From: Nansenia antarctica
Lineage: Eukaryota > Chordata > Actinopteri > Argentiniformes > Microstomatidae
Length of the DNA: 64,000 nt
NCBI GenBank assembly: GCA_963989245.1
Contig: OZ022345.1
Location: forward strand, 24,495,196 to 24,559,195
Direction: 5' to 3'
This document shows positions 34,713 through 44,876 of this stretch, in pieces. Made by a program: the position numbers and the translations under genes. Position 1 is the first letter of the stretch. Every line of letters starts with the position of its first letter. A model generated the notes under the pieces. The model saw nothing but the letters and a program-made list of their open reading frames with translations, searched no databases and was not told where the DNA came from.

Positions 34713-36063
34713 CAGGGGTGGCCAACCAGTCGGAGACTAAGAGCCACAAAAAATTGTTGGGGTACCAGAAAGAGCCACATCATACATGCGGGCTCACAAA
34801 AGCGCTCATTCACACACACGCAATACATTTCCAATAGGCTATGAGACCAGTGGTGTCATTTCAGCAAAGGCCACGGTATGGCAAGGTCTGAGTGGGGGGG
34901 TTGAAGGGGGGTTCCCCCCCTCGGTGGATTTTTTTTCAAAACAGTTGTGCAATAGTCAATTTTGGTGAGTTGTTTCTATACAATTTACTTATATGACATT
35001 AAGGTGATGAATAAAGGAGACAACTACAGTATGCAGCTAGTAGCCTACATCTTTCCTAGCAGGCAGACTGGTTCAATCTCCTTAGAAACAAAACATAACA
35101 GATTTAGCTATTCTCAACTCTAAACGAACTGCACTGTTAAAACGCTAGATTAGACCTCACCTGTGTCCCTGTCACCTGTTTAGACCTCACCTGTGTCCCT
35201 GTCCCTGTCTCTGCTGCCCTTTGACCAAAAGAGGTCTTTATGTCCATTTTCCTTTTTTCCCCTGGCATATTTGTTTTACCAGCTCAACTAGTAAAAGTGA
35301 GACGATTGATAATATCAAAAACATGCTGCTTGCACACACATATAACTTACTCACACACAAGTCAGTGTTACTGGCCCAAATTTGGTACAATTATTACTGA
35401 AATTATTGAGAATAGAGACATTGTTGACATACGTAAACTAGCTCTTGTAATCTTTAATGTTCGCTAACTAGCGAACTCACTAAAATAACATTAGAACATG
35501 TTTGTACTGACAGAACATGACATGAACTTGTTCGTTAATATGTTACATTTGAACCAACATTATGTAAATGGCATTTATACGGTTTGTTTAACCCACCTGA
35601 ATGAACGACAATCGTGGACAAGGTTTTAACATGAACGTTACTCATGGCTTGTTTATTGAGGAACCGATGTCCCGCTCCACCAGTGTTGCCAGATAGGCCT
35701 ACTTTTGGTCACTCTGGACGGGTGGATTCGGCAGCTTTTAGACTGGTTGGGCTTGAAATTGTCAAATCCCGTCTGGCAACCCTGCGCTCCACTACAGCGC
35801 CTGGCTGGTGGGGTGAGATGGAGCCGGGAGGATTTGAGTTACCGTTGTGTGTAGTGGATAAAATCACCAACATGACTAAACGTGTTTCAGATTTTTAAAA
35901 ATGTTAAGCCAGGTATGGCGAGTGCCATGAATTGCCATACCAAAACGACGCCTATTGAGACACAGAGAGCGAACCACGCACTTTTAATGAATGGATTAAA
36001 GAGCCGCACAGAGACAGGCAAAGAGCCACATGCGGCTCGCGAGCCGCGGGTTGGCCACCCCTG
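34713..36063. mobile_element. hAT, TIR CAGGGGTGGCCAACC
   Basis: Perfect 8-bp TSD ATCTATAC (34705-34712, 36064-36071), the same octamer, read from the other strand, used by the hAT at 32508. No transposase. It has GAGCCACA/TGCGGCTC-type sub-terminal sequence. Confidence 0.92.
35681..35784. mobile_element. hAT MITE, 104 bp
   Basis: TIR CAGTGTTGCCAGAT / GTCTGGCAACCCTG with a perfect 8-bp TSD CGCTCCAC (35673-35680, 35785-35792). Nested in the preceding hAT. Confidence 0.9.
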
Positions 36064-36414
36064 ATCTATACCATCATCACAAATACACATGTTTTATGCC
36101 ACTTTTAACTAAATAATAAAGTGAAACCTTACTTTAAACATGGTATGAAAAAATTGGCTACATTATCAGAAGTTGTCAAGCTGCCTTTTTCGTGCCTCCC
36201 GTCACGGCAAAATGTGTGACCATGCTCGTACGACTTTCTCGTTGCACAACGCTTGAACACCGTAACTTTTTTACCGACCACACTTCCAATGACACTGTCC
36301 GTCATTGTTATAATTGACAGAGAAGCCAAAGTGCTCCCATACATGGGATTTAAATGACGAGGGAGGCATTTCGAGTTCTTCTCTGTCACCAACATTAGCA
36401 GCACTCGCCATGAC

Positions 36415-36555
36415 GGGCTGCGTTCGTAAATTTGCTCTGAGAGCGCCGGAGAGCACACTGGGTCCGACGTCATAAAGGGACCAAGTAATTTGATTGGACA
36501 AGAGGCGTTCCATGAATGCTGATCAGATTCCAGAGCGAATTTACGAACACAGCCT
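36415..36555. mobile_element. MITE, TIR GGCTGCGTTCGTAAAT, opposite orientation
   Basis: It matches 12175-12322 in reverse complement and lies in the right part of the composite hAT. Confidence 0.75.
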
Positions 36556-36781
36556 TGTTCTGGATTTTTTTCTTCCATTATCAACCTATCATTGCGCTTT
36601 AGAGTAAAACAAAGCACGCAACTGTCACTTCTATCTTTTCATGGCAACTCTACATTGTGATTTACAAGGGATATTAACTAATATTAAGTAATATTATTAC
36701 TTGGTTACATTTTGCAATTGATCCGCGATACACATGCGTGCCGAACCGTGGGGGGCGATCCGTTACACCCCTAGTTACGGT

Positions 36782-36919
36782 ATATGTGGGAAAACTAGGG
36801 TTAGGGTTAGGTGCTACGTCGACTTGGTACATGCTAGCATGCTACCCCTAATCCTAACCCTAACCGTAGCACCCTAGCACCTAACACTAACCCTAGTTTT
36901 CCCACATGTACCGTAACAT
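36782..36919. repeat. Palindrome with telomere-like repeats
   Basis: TATGTGGGAAAACTAGGG and its complement lie at the two edges. TTAGGG-like units occur in both arms, around a GGTACATGCTAGCATG centre. It adjoins the TSD of the composite hAT. Confidence 0.85.
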
Positions 36920-36974
36920 ATATAAACCCCTCAAAAAAAGTTCGGAAACGTTATTTTGGTTGATTAATCCTCCC

Positions 36975-37340
36975 TATTCTGTTCCCACTGCGCGTAACCA
37001 GGGCGCAACTTCAACAGATAGCGAACCCACACTGACACATCAATGAATCCTCAGACGCTGGAGTAAAGTTCAGTTCTTTACTAAATCCTCAGAAACATGA
37101 GTGGTCGTTTGGTTATTTTTTTAAAAAGCAAAGCCTTTTCCAGGGCAAGAATGTAAACAAAGAGATTCTCCGGAGCTCTTTCTCTCAGCTAGCTGCTGCT
37201 ACGAGCTACTATCACGTCTGAACAGTGTGCTCACGTCATGTGACTAAACAAAACCGAAACTGAATAAAGGCAGTAACAAATGTAATGTCATAAAATGTCC
37301 ACTAGATGTCTCTAAAATGAAAACCTAAGAAACCATGACA
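36975..37340. mobile_element. 366-bp insertion with 5-bp TSD (possible solo LTR)
   Basis: It interrupts the left arm of the Tc1 element; the right arm gives the empty site. TSD CTCCC at 36970-36974 and 37341-37345. One end reads TGTCATGG on the minus strand. The class is uncertain. Confidence 0.6.
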
Positions 37341-37639
37341 CTCCCCTTTAATAATACCAATTGGTATTGTATTTTATATTGTTGGAAAGCCTGATTAGTC
37401 ACCTGTACAACGAGGTACAACTTGTAGGGATCATGCATTCATGGAATGAACAACACAGCTAAACATGTGGGTAGCGGCCCAAAGATATTTGCCAAAATCC
37501 CCTATATTCTTCTGTTGGTATTCACTCTCGTTTTGAGTTGCTTGGTGGATTGGATGATTGCACTCTCCCACAGTAATAAGGAAAAAACAACACATATTGG
37601 GCATTTTTACACTTTATTCATTTTACACTGTCAGGGACC

Positions 37640-37990
37640 TCAGTAGCCTGTGGAATATCCATACGCAGTCACAACAGCTTGGCACCTCCTCCTCATGCTG
37701 GTCACCAGCCTGGTCACACACTGCTGTGGGACGGCATCCCATTCCTCAACCAGGATTTGCCGCAAGTCAGCCAACATGGTTGCGTTGGTCACTCTGGCAT
37801 GTACAGCACACCTCAGCTGATCCCACAAGTGTTCAATTGGGTTGAGGTCTGGACTCACGGCAGGCCATTCCACCCTCTCCACTCCCAAATTCTGGAGGTG
37901 CTCTGTGATGATCCTGGCTCTGTGGGGGCGAGCGTTGTCATCCTGGTGGATGGAGTTAGGTCCCAGAATCTGGAGATATGGGATCGCCAC
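37640..37990 (-). pseudogene. Tc1-like transposase, C-terminal half
   Basis: A 116-codon frame contains HQDDNARPHRARI, the second catalytic aspartate block of Tc1 DDE transposases. SPDLNPIEHLWDQL follows with the third catalytic acid. The N-terminal HTH domains and first aspartate are absent, because the element is internally deleted; 37990 to the right TIR has no frame. In Tc1 elements this protein cuts and joins the TIRs at TA. This copy cannot be active. Confidence 0.85.
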
Positions 37991-38361
37991 TGGCCCCAGA
38001 ATATCATTCCTGTCAATTAGGTGCCATTCAGGTGCCAGTCACACACCTGTGACTGACATACACCTGCCAGCACTTGAAGCTCAAAACGAGAGTGAATACC
38101 AACAGAAGAATATTGCAGGGGATTTTGGCAAATTGTTTTGGCCCGCTACCCACACGTTTAGCTGTGTTACTCATTCCACGAATGCATGATCCTTACAAGT
38201 TGTACCTCGTTGTAAAGGTGACTAATATGGCTTTCCAACGATATAAAATACAATACCCATTGGTATTATTAAAGGGGAGGAAGAATCGACTGAAATGACG
38301 TTTCCAAACTTTTTTGGAGGAGTTTATATTTATGGCACTGAATCATAACGCAATCTAGACA

Positions 38362-38707
38362 TTATAATGTTCCACACCTTTGCTTGAGGACATTTTCTCT
38401 AATGGCACCTTGTTGAATTTTTTGCTGAATACCCCTGCTATCGTCGTTCGGTGAGAGGGCTATGTATGTCATTGCATATTTGTGGTAGGCAATTTTGTTC
38501 TTTTTTATGATGTGTCCCAATGGAAGCATATAGAGATTGAATAGGAGGGGGGATTGACCCTTGGGGAACCCCACATGTCATTTTAATTTGGTCAATGGAG
38601 ACATAATAGCTTCTGTCCTTTAGGTAGGATCTAAACCAGTCTAGTAGTACTAAAACTGAGATTTTTCTGGAGTCAGTGTTCACACGAATGTCATTAAGGA
38701 CCTTCAT
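38362..38707 (-). pseudogene. LINE reverse transcriptase fragment (L2/CR1-like)
   Basis: Two overlapping minus frames cover RT blocks around VLLDWFRSYLKDRSYYV, then CGVPQGS. The frame then shifts into LLFNLYMLPLGHII, a degenerate catalytic box and ALSPND. The catalytic D-D pair is lost. Probably part of the same minus-strand LINE as the ORF1 remnant at 39672-40560. Confidence 0.78.
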
Positions 38708-38744
38708 TTGGGGTTGAGTGGTTTGGGGAGTTGGGGGCAGGGAG

Positions 38745-39099
38745 TGAGGGTGGGGGGAGAGAAGGGGGGCTGCACTGTCGCTTTAGTGGCTCAACAAGGT
38801 GTAGTGTAGTGCTGAGGCACAAATGTGTACATTTCAAGCCTGCAAACTGCGACACTTGAATGAATGTGCAATAACACTATGTGCAATATGACAACCCTAG
38901 TCGTTTTATCTGTACAGTATAGTATAGTGGATAGTGTACATAGCCTTTATTTATGTAAACCAGCTCCTTTCCCTTCTTTTTTTCTTTTTTTTTTTCTTTC
39001 CTAGCACCAGGGGAGCCACCCCTCCCACATTTCGTTGTTTGGTACCTGTACTATAGCAATGACAATAAAGACCATTCATTCATTTATTCATTCATTCAC
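38745..39099 (+). mobile_element. L2-like LINE 3' end with (ATTC)n tail
   Basis: It matches the reverse complement of 57358-57700. Ends ACAATAAAGACCATTCATTC. Shared features are GGGGAGCCACCCCTCC and TTTCGTTGTTTGGTACCTG. Confidence 0.88.
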
Positions 39100-39156
39100 A
39101 AGTTGGCTAACGATCTGTCTTGCCCTGGCGACTGAAGGGCGCAGTTCAGCCAGCTC

Positions 39157-39690
39157 TGATGAGTTTGGAGGGCCCATTACTGTAGGCTGTGATGAGTTTG
39201 GAGGCCCCTTTACTGTAGGCTGTGATGAGTTTGGAGGGCCCTTTACTGTAGGCTGTGATGAGTTTGGAGAGCCCTTTACTGTAGGCTGTGATGAGTTTGG
39301 AGGGCCCTTTACTGTAGGCTGTGATGAGTTTGCAGGGCGCTTTACTGTAGGCTGTGATGAGTTTGGAGGGCCCTTTACTGTAGGCTGTGATGAGTTTGGA
39401 GGGCCCTTTACTGTAGGCTGTGATGAGTTTGGAGGGCCCTTTACTGTAGGCTGTGATGAGTTTGGAGGGCCCTTTACTGTAGGCTGTGATGAGTTTGGAG
39501 GGCCCTTTACTGTAGGCTGTGATGAGTTTGGAGGGCCCTTTACTGTAGGCTGTGATGAGTTTGGAGGGCCCTTTACTGTAGGCTGTGATGAGTTTTCAGG
39601 GCGCTTTACTGTAGGCTGTGATGACTTTGGAGGGCCCTTTACTGTAGGCTGTGATGAGTTTGGAGGGCCCTTTACTGTGGGCTGTGATGA
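39157..39690. repeat. 33-bp minisatellite, 16 units, open in frame
   Basis: The unit GATGAGTTTGGAGGGCCCTT+TACTGTAGGCTGT is repeated about 16 times with few changes. Because 33 is a multiple of three, the + strand reads DEFGGPFTVGC throughout. It sits at the end of an ORF1 remnant on the opposite strand and is probably part of the LINE. Confidence 0.93.
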
Positions 39691-40560
39691 GTCGCAGGTT
39701 TGTGGGGAGACCTGGAGCTGTGAACTACTGTGAACAATTCAGTTGACTTTGCTGAGTCTGAAGAATCCTGCATTGTAGGCCTTTCAGTTGTCTCAAGAGC
39801 ATCGAGAGAAGGGGGAGCAGAGGGTATGAGGTTGAAGAGTATGTTGTTTGTTAAATGGTATTTTCCCGATCTGTTTAAGTGGAGGCCCATTCTTTTGAAT
39901 AGGTCGCTCTGCCTCCAGAATATGTTCCAGTGGTCAATAGATTTCAGCCCTTTAAGTTTGCACGCTCCCGAAAGCCGAGTGTTAAGGCTTAGCAGCTGAA
40001 TTCGAAGTTACCTCTGGCAACAGTGGGAAGCGGTCCACAGATGAATGTTTCAATCTTAACTAGCTTGTCAAGTCTATTGAAATGTTCTTTAAAATCACGT
40101 CTCATTTTACATGGATCGGTTGATCCCACGTGTAATATGAGCCACTTTGTGTCTGGATATTTAGTCAGTAGGAAGACAGTGGATTTGCAATTTTTTACCT
40201 CTTACATTTCTGATCGCCGAGTCTCCAATCATCTGTGAGGTCTGTTTCATCCGCTGCATGTCACATAGAGAAGCAGAGGAAGGAGGGGGTGTTCTTGAGC
40301 GGGCCAGGGAGTCACCAGGTGGGGCTGGGGAGTCACATGATTCCCAGGCTCTTGCGGCCTCTGAAGTCTTGGCTTGACGCTGCTCCGCGGGCCTGTCTTG
40401 GTCTGTGCGTTTTGCCCGGCGCCTCTGAGTCTTACCTCAGTGTTGTTCAGTCATGCAAGCCCAAGGCTCGGGCCTATTTGTTGCTAACGATGCTAACGAG
40501 GACTTCGGTTGGCTGCTTTTCAGTAGTTAGACGGGGGATAATTCATCTGTCCAGTGCGCT
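39672..40560 (-). pseudogene. LINE ORF1 remnant with SGNH-esterase-like end
   Basis: The minus frame at 39672-39890 begins GLHLNRSGKYHLTNNI, the typical final block (D/G-LH-x-N-x-x-G) of the SGNH/GDSL esterase domain in ORF1 of CR1/L2-type LINEs. Upstream, 39960-40250 in broken minus frames resembles IGD and the HVGSTD-type segment of such domains. Stops and frameshifts are frequent. In intact elements the domain is thought to bind lipid or assist ORF1 function. Here it is dead. Confidence 0.65.
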
Positions 40561-40679
40561 GTAAGTCAGTCAGAACATGCATAGTCTGACAGTCCTGGTC
40601 TCTTCCCTTGTGTGGGATTGATCTATCAGGGCTGGTTCCCCAGTCTAACCTAGTGGGCTATAGGACAGCCACATCCGTC

Positions 40680-40745
40680 TACATTACATTTACATTTTTG
40701 ACACTTTCATCCAAAGCGACTTTGAAAGCGATTTGTCTTAAGTAA
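40680..40745 (-). mobile_element. L2-type tail fragment
   Basis: TACATTTACATTT and ATCCAAAGCGACTT form the reverse of the common fish L2 3' end. A similar forward copy is at 53985-54042. Confidence 0.6.
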
Positions 40746-41211
40746 GTAAATCATCTATATCTATGCTATGACCCGGAGCCAGTCCAAAACTTGAAACTTT
40801 TTGCCTCTGAAAAACTCCCTAGTTGCTATTGCAGGATGTTTTGGGTCGTCAACTTACTGTATGATGGCTTCCTTGAATTTTCTTATTTCCTTGAATAAAT
40901 ACAATTCCTTGTATTTAAACCATGGCTATATATACATTATGCTAATTAACCATTGTGTTACTCCCCCAATCCACTTGGTCATACAATTTGACCTTTTGAC
41001 CCTTGTATTATGTTGGGACAAACTCACACGTATATGACGTACAGGCATGTTTATATTATTTTATTTTATTACACCTTTTCTTTAACAATATATTTGAGAG
41101 ACACCATGTTTTGCAGTATAAACTATAGGTATATATCTTCTTTTTGACAACTTTGCTCAATGTTTTGCACAAAATGTGTTTGTAACCCTGTATATGTTCA
41201 TATTCTTACAG
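40746..41211. other. End of intron 2
   Basis: AT-rich unique-looking sequence. It ends with the pyrimidine-rich acceptor TTCATATTCTTACAG before exon 3. Confidence 0.6.
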
Positions 41212-43238
41212 ATGAGCAGAGCTCCAACGCAAGTTCAGACAGTGAGCCCAGCTCCACCACATCAGGAAACCATAAACAACACAGACACCCAGGAGAGAAA
41301 ACACACCACTGCTCGCAGTGTGGCAAGAGTTTCAGGTGGGCGGGATATCTAACTATACACCAGAGAATACACACAGGAGAGAAACCATACCAGTGCTCCC
41401 AGAGTGGGAAGAGTTTCACTCTGGCAAATACCCTAAGGAAGCATCAGAGAATACACTCAGGAGAGAAACCATATCAGTGCACACAGTGTGGCAAGAGTTT
41501 TAATCATGCATGGTCCCTGATTGTACACCAGAGAATACACACAGGAGAGAAACCATACCAGTGCTCTGATTGTGGGAAGAGTTTCAATCAAGCAGTAAAC
41601 CTAAAAGCACACCAGAGAATACACACAGGAGAGAAACCACACCAGTGCACCCAGTGTGGGAAGAGTTTCACTCGGGCAGGATCCCTAATTGAACACCAGA
41701 GAATACACACAGGAGAGAAACCATACCAGTGCACACAGTGTGGCAAGAGTTTTAATCATGCAGGGTCCCTAATTGTACACCAGAGAATACACACAGGAGA
41801 GAAACCATACCAGTGCTCCCAGTGTGGGAAGGGTTTCACTCGGGCAAATACCCTAAGGAAGCATCAGAGAATACACTCAGGAGAGAAACCATACCAGTGC
41901 TCTGATTGTGGGAAGAGTTTCAATCAAGCAGTAAACCTAAAAGCACACCAGAGAATACACTCAGGTGAGAAACCATACCAGTGCACCCAGTGTGGGAAGA
42001 GTTTCACTCGGGCAGGATCCCTAATTGAACACCAGAGAATACACACAGGAGAGAAACCACACCAGTGCACCCAGTGTGGGAAGAGTTTCATTCGGGCAAG
42101 ATCCCTAATTGAACACCAGAGAATACACACAGGAGAGAAACCACACCAGTGCACACAGTGTGGCAAGAGTTTTAATCATGCAGGGTCCCTAATTGTACAC
42201 CAGAGAATACACACAGGAGAGAAACCATACCAGTGCTCCCAGTGTGGGAAGGGTTTCACTCGGGCAAATACCCTAAGGAAGCATCAGAGAATACACTCAG
42301 GAGAGAAACCATACCAGTGCTCTGATTGTGGGAAGAGTTTCAATCAAGCAGTAAACCTAAAAGCACACCAGAGAATACACTCAGGAGAGAAACCATACCA
42401 GTGCACCCAGTGTGGGAAGAGTTTCACTCGGGCAGGATCCCTAATTGAACACCAGAGAATACACACAGGAGAGAAACCACACCAGTGCACCCAGTGTGGG
42501 AAGAGTTTCACTCGGGCAAGATCCCTAATTGAACACCAGAGAATACACACAGGAGAGAAACCACACCAGTGCACACAGTGTGGCAAGAGTTTTAATCATG
42601 CAGGGTCCCTAATTGTACACCAGAGAATACACACAGGAGAGAAACCATACCAGTGCTCCCAGTGTGGGAAGGGTTTCACTCGGGCAAATACCCTAAGGAT
42701 GCATCAGAGAATACACTCAGGAGAGAAACCATACCAGTGCTCTGATTGTGGGAAGAGTTTCAATCAAGCAGTAAACCTAAAAGCACACCAGAGAATACAC
42801 TCAGGAGAGAAACCATACCAGTGCACCCAGTGTGGGAAGAGTTTCACTCGGGCAGGATCCCTAATTGAACACCAGAGAATACACACAGGAGAGAAACCAC
42901 ACCAGTGCACCCAGTGTGGGAAGAGTTTCACTCGGGCAAGATCCCTAATTGAACACCAGAGAATACACACAGGAGAGAAACCACACCAGTGCACACAGTG
43001 TGGCAAGAGTTTTAATCATGCAGGGTCCCTAATTGTACACCAGAGAATACACACAGGAGAGAAACCATGCCAGTGCACACAGTGTGGGAAGAGTTTCAGT
43101 CATGCAGAAAACCTAAAAGTACACCAGAGAATACACACAGGAGAGAAACCATACCAGTGCTCCGAGTGTGGGAAGAGTTTCACTCGGGCAGATACCCTAA
43201 GGACGCATCAGAGAGGAAGAATCTGCAGGAGTGTGTGA
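41212..43238 (+). CDS. C2H2 zinc-finger protein gene, coding exon 3 (23 fingers)
   Basis: The acceptor at 41211 joins in phase with exon 2 (G|AT gives Asp). After a short Ser-rich linker come 23 C2H2 units of 28 residues with TGEKP/SGEKP linkers, predicting a nuclear DNA-binding regulator. Finger 2 has lost its second Cys (CSQSGKSF). The last has lost its final His (HQRGRICRSV). The others keep C-x2-C-x12-H-x3-H. Helix residues -1,2,3,6 fall in a few types: H-G-S-V, R-G-S-E, R-R-S-E, R-N-T-K and Q-V-N-A. Fingers 7-11, 12-16 and 17-21 are three copies of a five-finger module. No KRAB or SCAN domain was recognised upstream; the N-terminus is the acidic exon 2. Joined CDS: 846 codons. Confidence 0.92.
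41800..43059 (+). repeat. 420-bp tandem repeat, three copies (five-finger module)
   Basis: Blocks starting near 41800, 42220 and 42640 are almost identical at the DNA level, including silent sites. Differences are single bases, such as ATTCGGGCAAG near 42089 and AAGGATGCA near 42696. This is recent unequal exchange. Confidence 0.95.
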
Positions 43239-43478
43239 TGTTCACCACACCGGATAAGTGGTTGTTGAAGATCACTCCACGGTTCTTGCCACCAGAGGGA
43301 GGCATCGAGCAGTCCAACCTGCCACAGGTCATTATAACACCACCAGAGGACAACGATGAGCAGACCCCACCTCCGTCCAAGGAGGATCCAATGCCAGCAT
43401 TGGGTCTGGACTTGAACTATGACATTGAGCTGTTCCACATGATTAACCTGGGTTTACCACCAATAACTCTGCAATGAT
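43239..43478 (+). other. Possible displaced C-terminal coding segment
   Basis: In the +1 frame relative to the fingers, the sequence stays open from within the last finger to a stop at 43475-43477. It encodes a Pro/acid-rich segment with TPDKWLLKITPRFLPP, ITPPEDNDEQTPPPSKEDP and LDLNYDIELFHMINLGL. It may be an old C-terminus cut off by a frameshift, or an unrelated 3' UTR. Confidence 0.4.
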
Positions 43479-43694
43479 GAATGTGTCTGCCATGATCTCC
43501 CAGGCCGATTTGCTATGAAATGTAGACCTGCTTGCATAAGAATAGAATCAGGAAGTGAAAAGCTAAACACATATACTCTGAGTGAAATCAACATATCCAA
43601 GATACCCACTAGAATGGGATTGATTGTGTTGCAAGATGTATAAGAAATGTGAGATAGGACCAATGTGATGTAATTGAGACTTGAGATTAAATTT

Positions 43695-43827
43695 GATTAA
43701 AACAATGTCTTATGTTGAACTAGGGACAGAGCTTGAGGACAAAGGAGTTCCCCTTTTACTAAAATAAGCTCACTAGGCGTAAGAGCAAGTAACTTTCCCC
43801 TTCTTGACCAGATGGTCTCCGGGAGAG
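43695..43827 (+). repeat. 133-bp segment duplicated at 45759-45891
   Basis: Nearly identical, same orientation, from GATTAAAACAATGTC to CTCCGGGAGAG. The following minisatellites are duplicated too (44540-44876 and 45900-46097). They lie on either side of a solo LTR. Confidence 0.9.
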
Positions 43828-44540
43828 TAGAACTTCCTCTTTTTAGCTAGTAGCTAATAGTTTTGAGTGATCCCAGCCAATTGGGCTGTAAAACGTAGAG
43901 GGTTTCTTACTGAATAATACTTGGTCTCAGACTTGGATTATTTTTGGAACCGCCTTCACTAGTATTGGGGAAGTGAAACAAGGCTCTGCCGAGGGCCGGT
44001 TTCAACTCTGAGGATACAGGCTGGTGGCTGAAAGGAGGAATTTGGGCATCGGTCAAAGCTGAACTTTATCCATTTTTTTTGTATATATATCAGATAGGCA
44101 GAGTATGGGAAGAACAAGGTTGGTCATTCATTTAATTTCCTTTTATTCTTTTTTTAACATTTAGTATGACTTTTAAATTACTTGATGATTTTATTTCATT
44201 TCTTTAATTTCTTTTTTTTCATACATTTTACCCACTTATGGGATGATATATATTTATATGTATCCATGTGCTGGCATTTTTACCATCACTTAATGAATAA
44301 TAAAGTATTACTTGAGCAATTGACAAGAGGGGTTCAATGATTTGACAAGGTATTAAGATGATTATTTTTAGCACTATTATAAACAAATATTATTACGTTA
44401 TTATTATTAGTAGGGTATTTATTAATTGAAACAATTCATAAACTTGGAATTACATGCGACTGTGCGGTGTATGGAGTGCATGTATCATTCCAAGGAGAAT
44501 AAAAATATTTACAAATAATTAAAACAAATTTAAAAAAAAA
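43828..44540. other. Unassigned AT-rich stretch after the zinc-finger gene
   Basis: No frame. AATAAAG near 44299 could be a polyadenylation signal for the zinc-finger gene, about 1.06 kb after its stop. Confidence 0.35.
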
Positions 44541-44589
44541 AAAGATTTAGAAGGGTGAATTCAATCCTATATCAGGGTGGATTGAAGAA

Positions 44590-44876
44590 TCACCAGAGAG
44601 GGTTTAAGGGTTAGGGGGTTTAAGGGTTAGGGTTAGGGGGTTTAAGGTAGCCATGACCCTCTGAGAGGGTTTAAGGTAGCCATGGTAACCCTCTGAGAGG
44701 GTTTAAGGTAGCCATGACCCTCTGAGAGAGTTTATGGTAGCCATGGTAACCCTCTGAGAGGGTTTATGGTAGCCATGACCCTCTGAGAGGGTTTAAGGTA
44801 GCCATGGTAACCCTCTGAGAGTGTTAAAGGTGGCCATGGTATCCCTCTGAGAGGGTTTAAGGTAGCCATGACCCTC
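44590..44876. repeat. 29-30 bp minisatellite with TTAGGG-like start
   Basis: GGGTTTAAGGGTTAGGG units pass into GGTTTAAGGTAGCCATGACC+CTCTGAGAG units, some expanded by GGTAAC. The same array resumes at 45960-46097. Confidence 0.92.

Larger units (their letters stand above)
28887..36773. mobile_element. Composite hAT with 7.9-kb content (TIR TAGGGGTGTAACGGATC)
   Basis: Perfect 8-bp TSD GTTACGGT (28879-28886, 36774-36781). Real hAT sequence is only 28887-29120 and about 36081-36773, matching copies at 11914 and 47477. Everything between was inserted later: a Tc1 end, the nuclease-like gene with inverted repeats, a LINE, two hATs and a MITE. Confidence 0.88.
36921..38328. mobile_element. Tc1-like transposon with long inverted repeats
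   Basis: Ends TATAAACCCCTCAAAAAAAG / CTTTTTTGGAGGAGTTTATA. Long TIRs of about 200 bp share AATACCAACAGAAGAATA and GGTACAACTTGTA(A)GG. It contains a minus-strand Tc1 transposase fragment and a nested insertion. Confidence 0.82.

Noticed and set aside
39035..39733. 232-codon repeat protein (DEFGGPFTVGC repeats) as a real gene
   Set aside because: The frame exists because the minisatellite unit is 33 bp. It starts in a LINE tail and no promoter or splice context was seen.
41160..41211. ATG at 41160 as start of the zinc-finger protein
   Set aside because: The stretch before 41212 is AT-rich and ends in a strong acceptor. In-phase upstream exons give a better N-terminus.
41198..43006. Antisense ORFs across the zinc-finger exon
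   Set aside because: They are shadows of the 84-bp finger period on the opposite strand.
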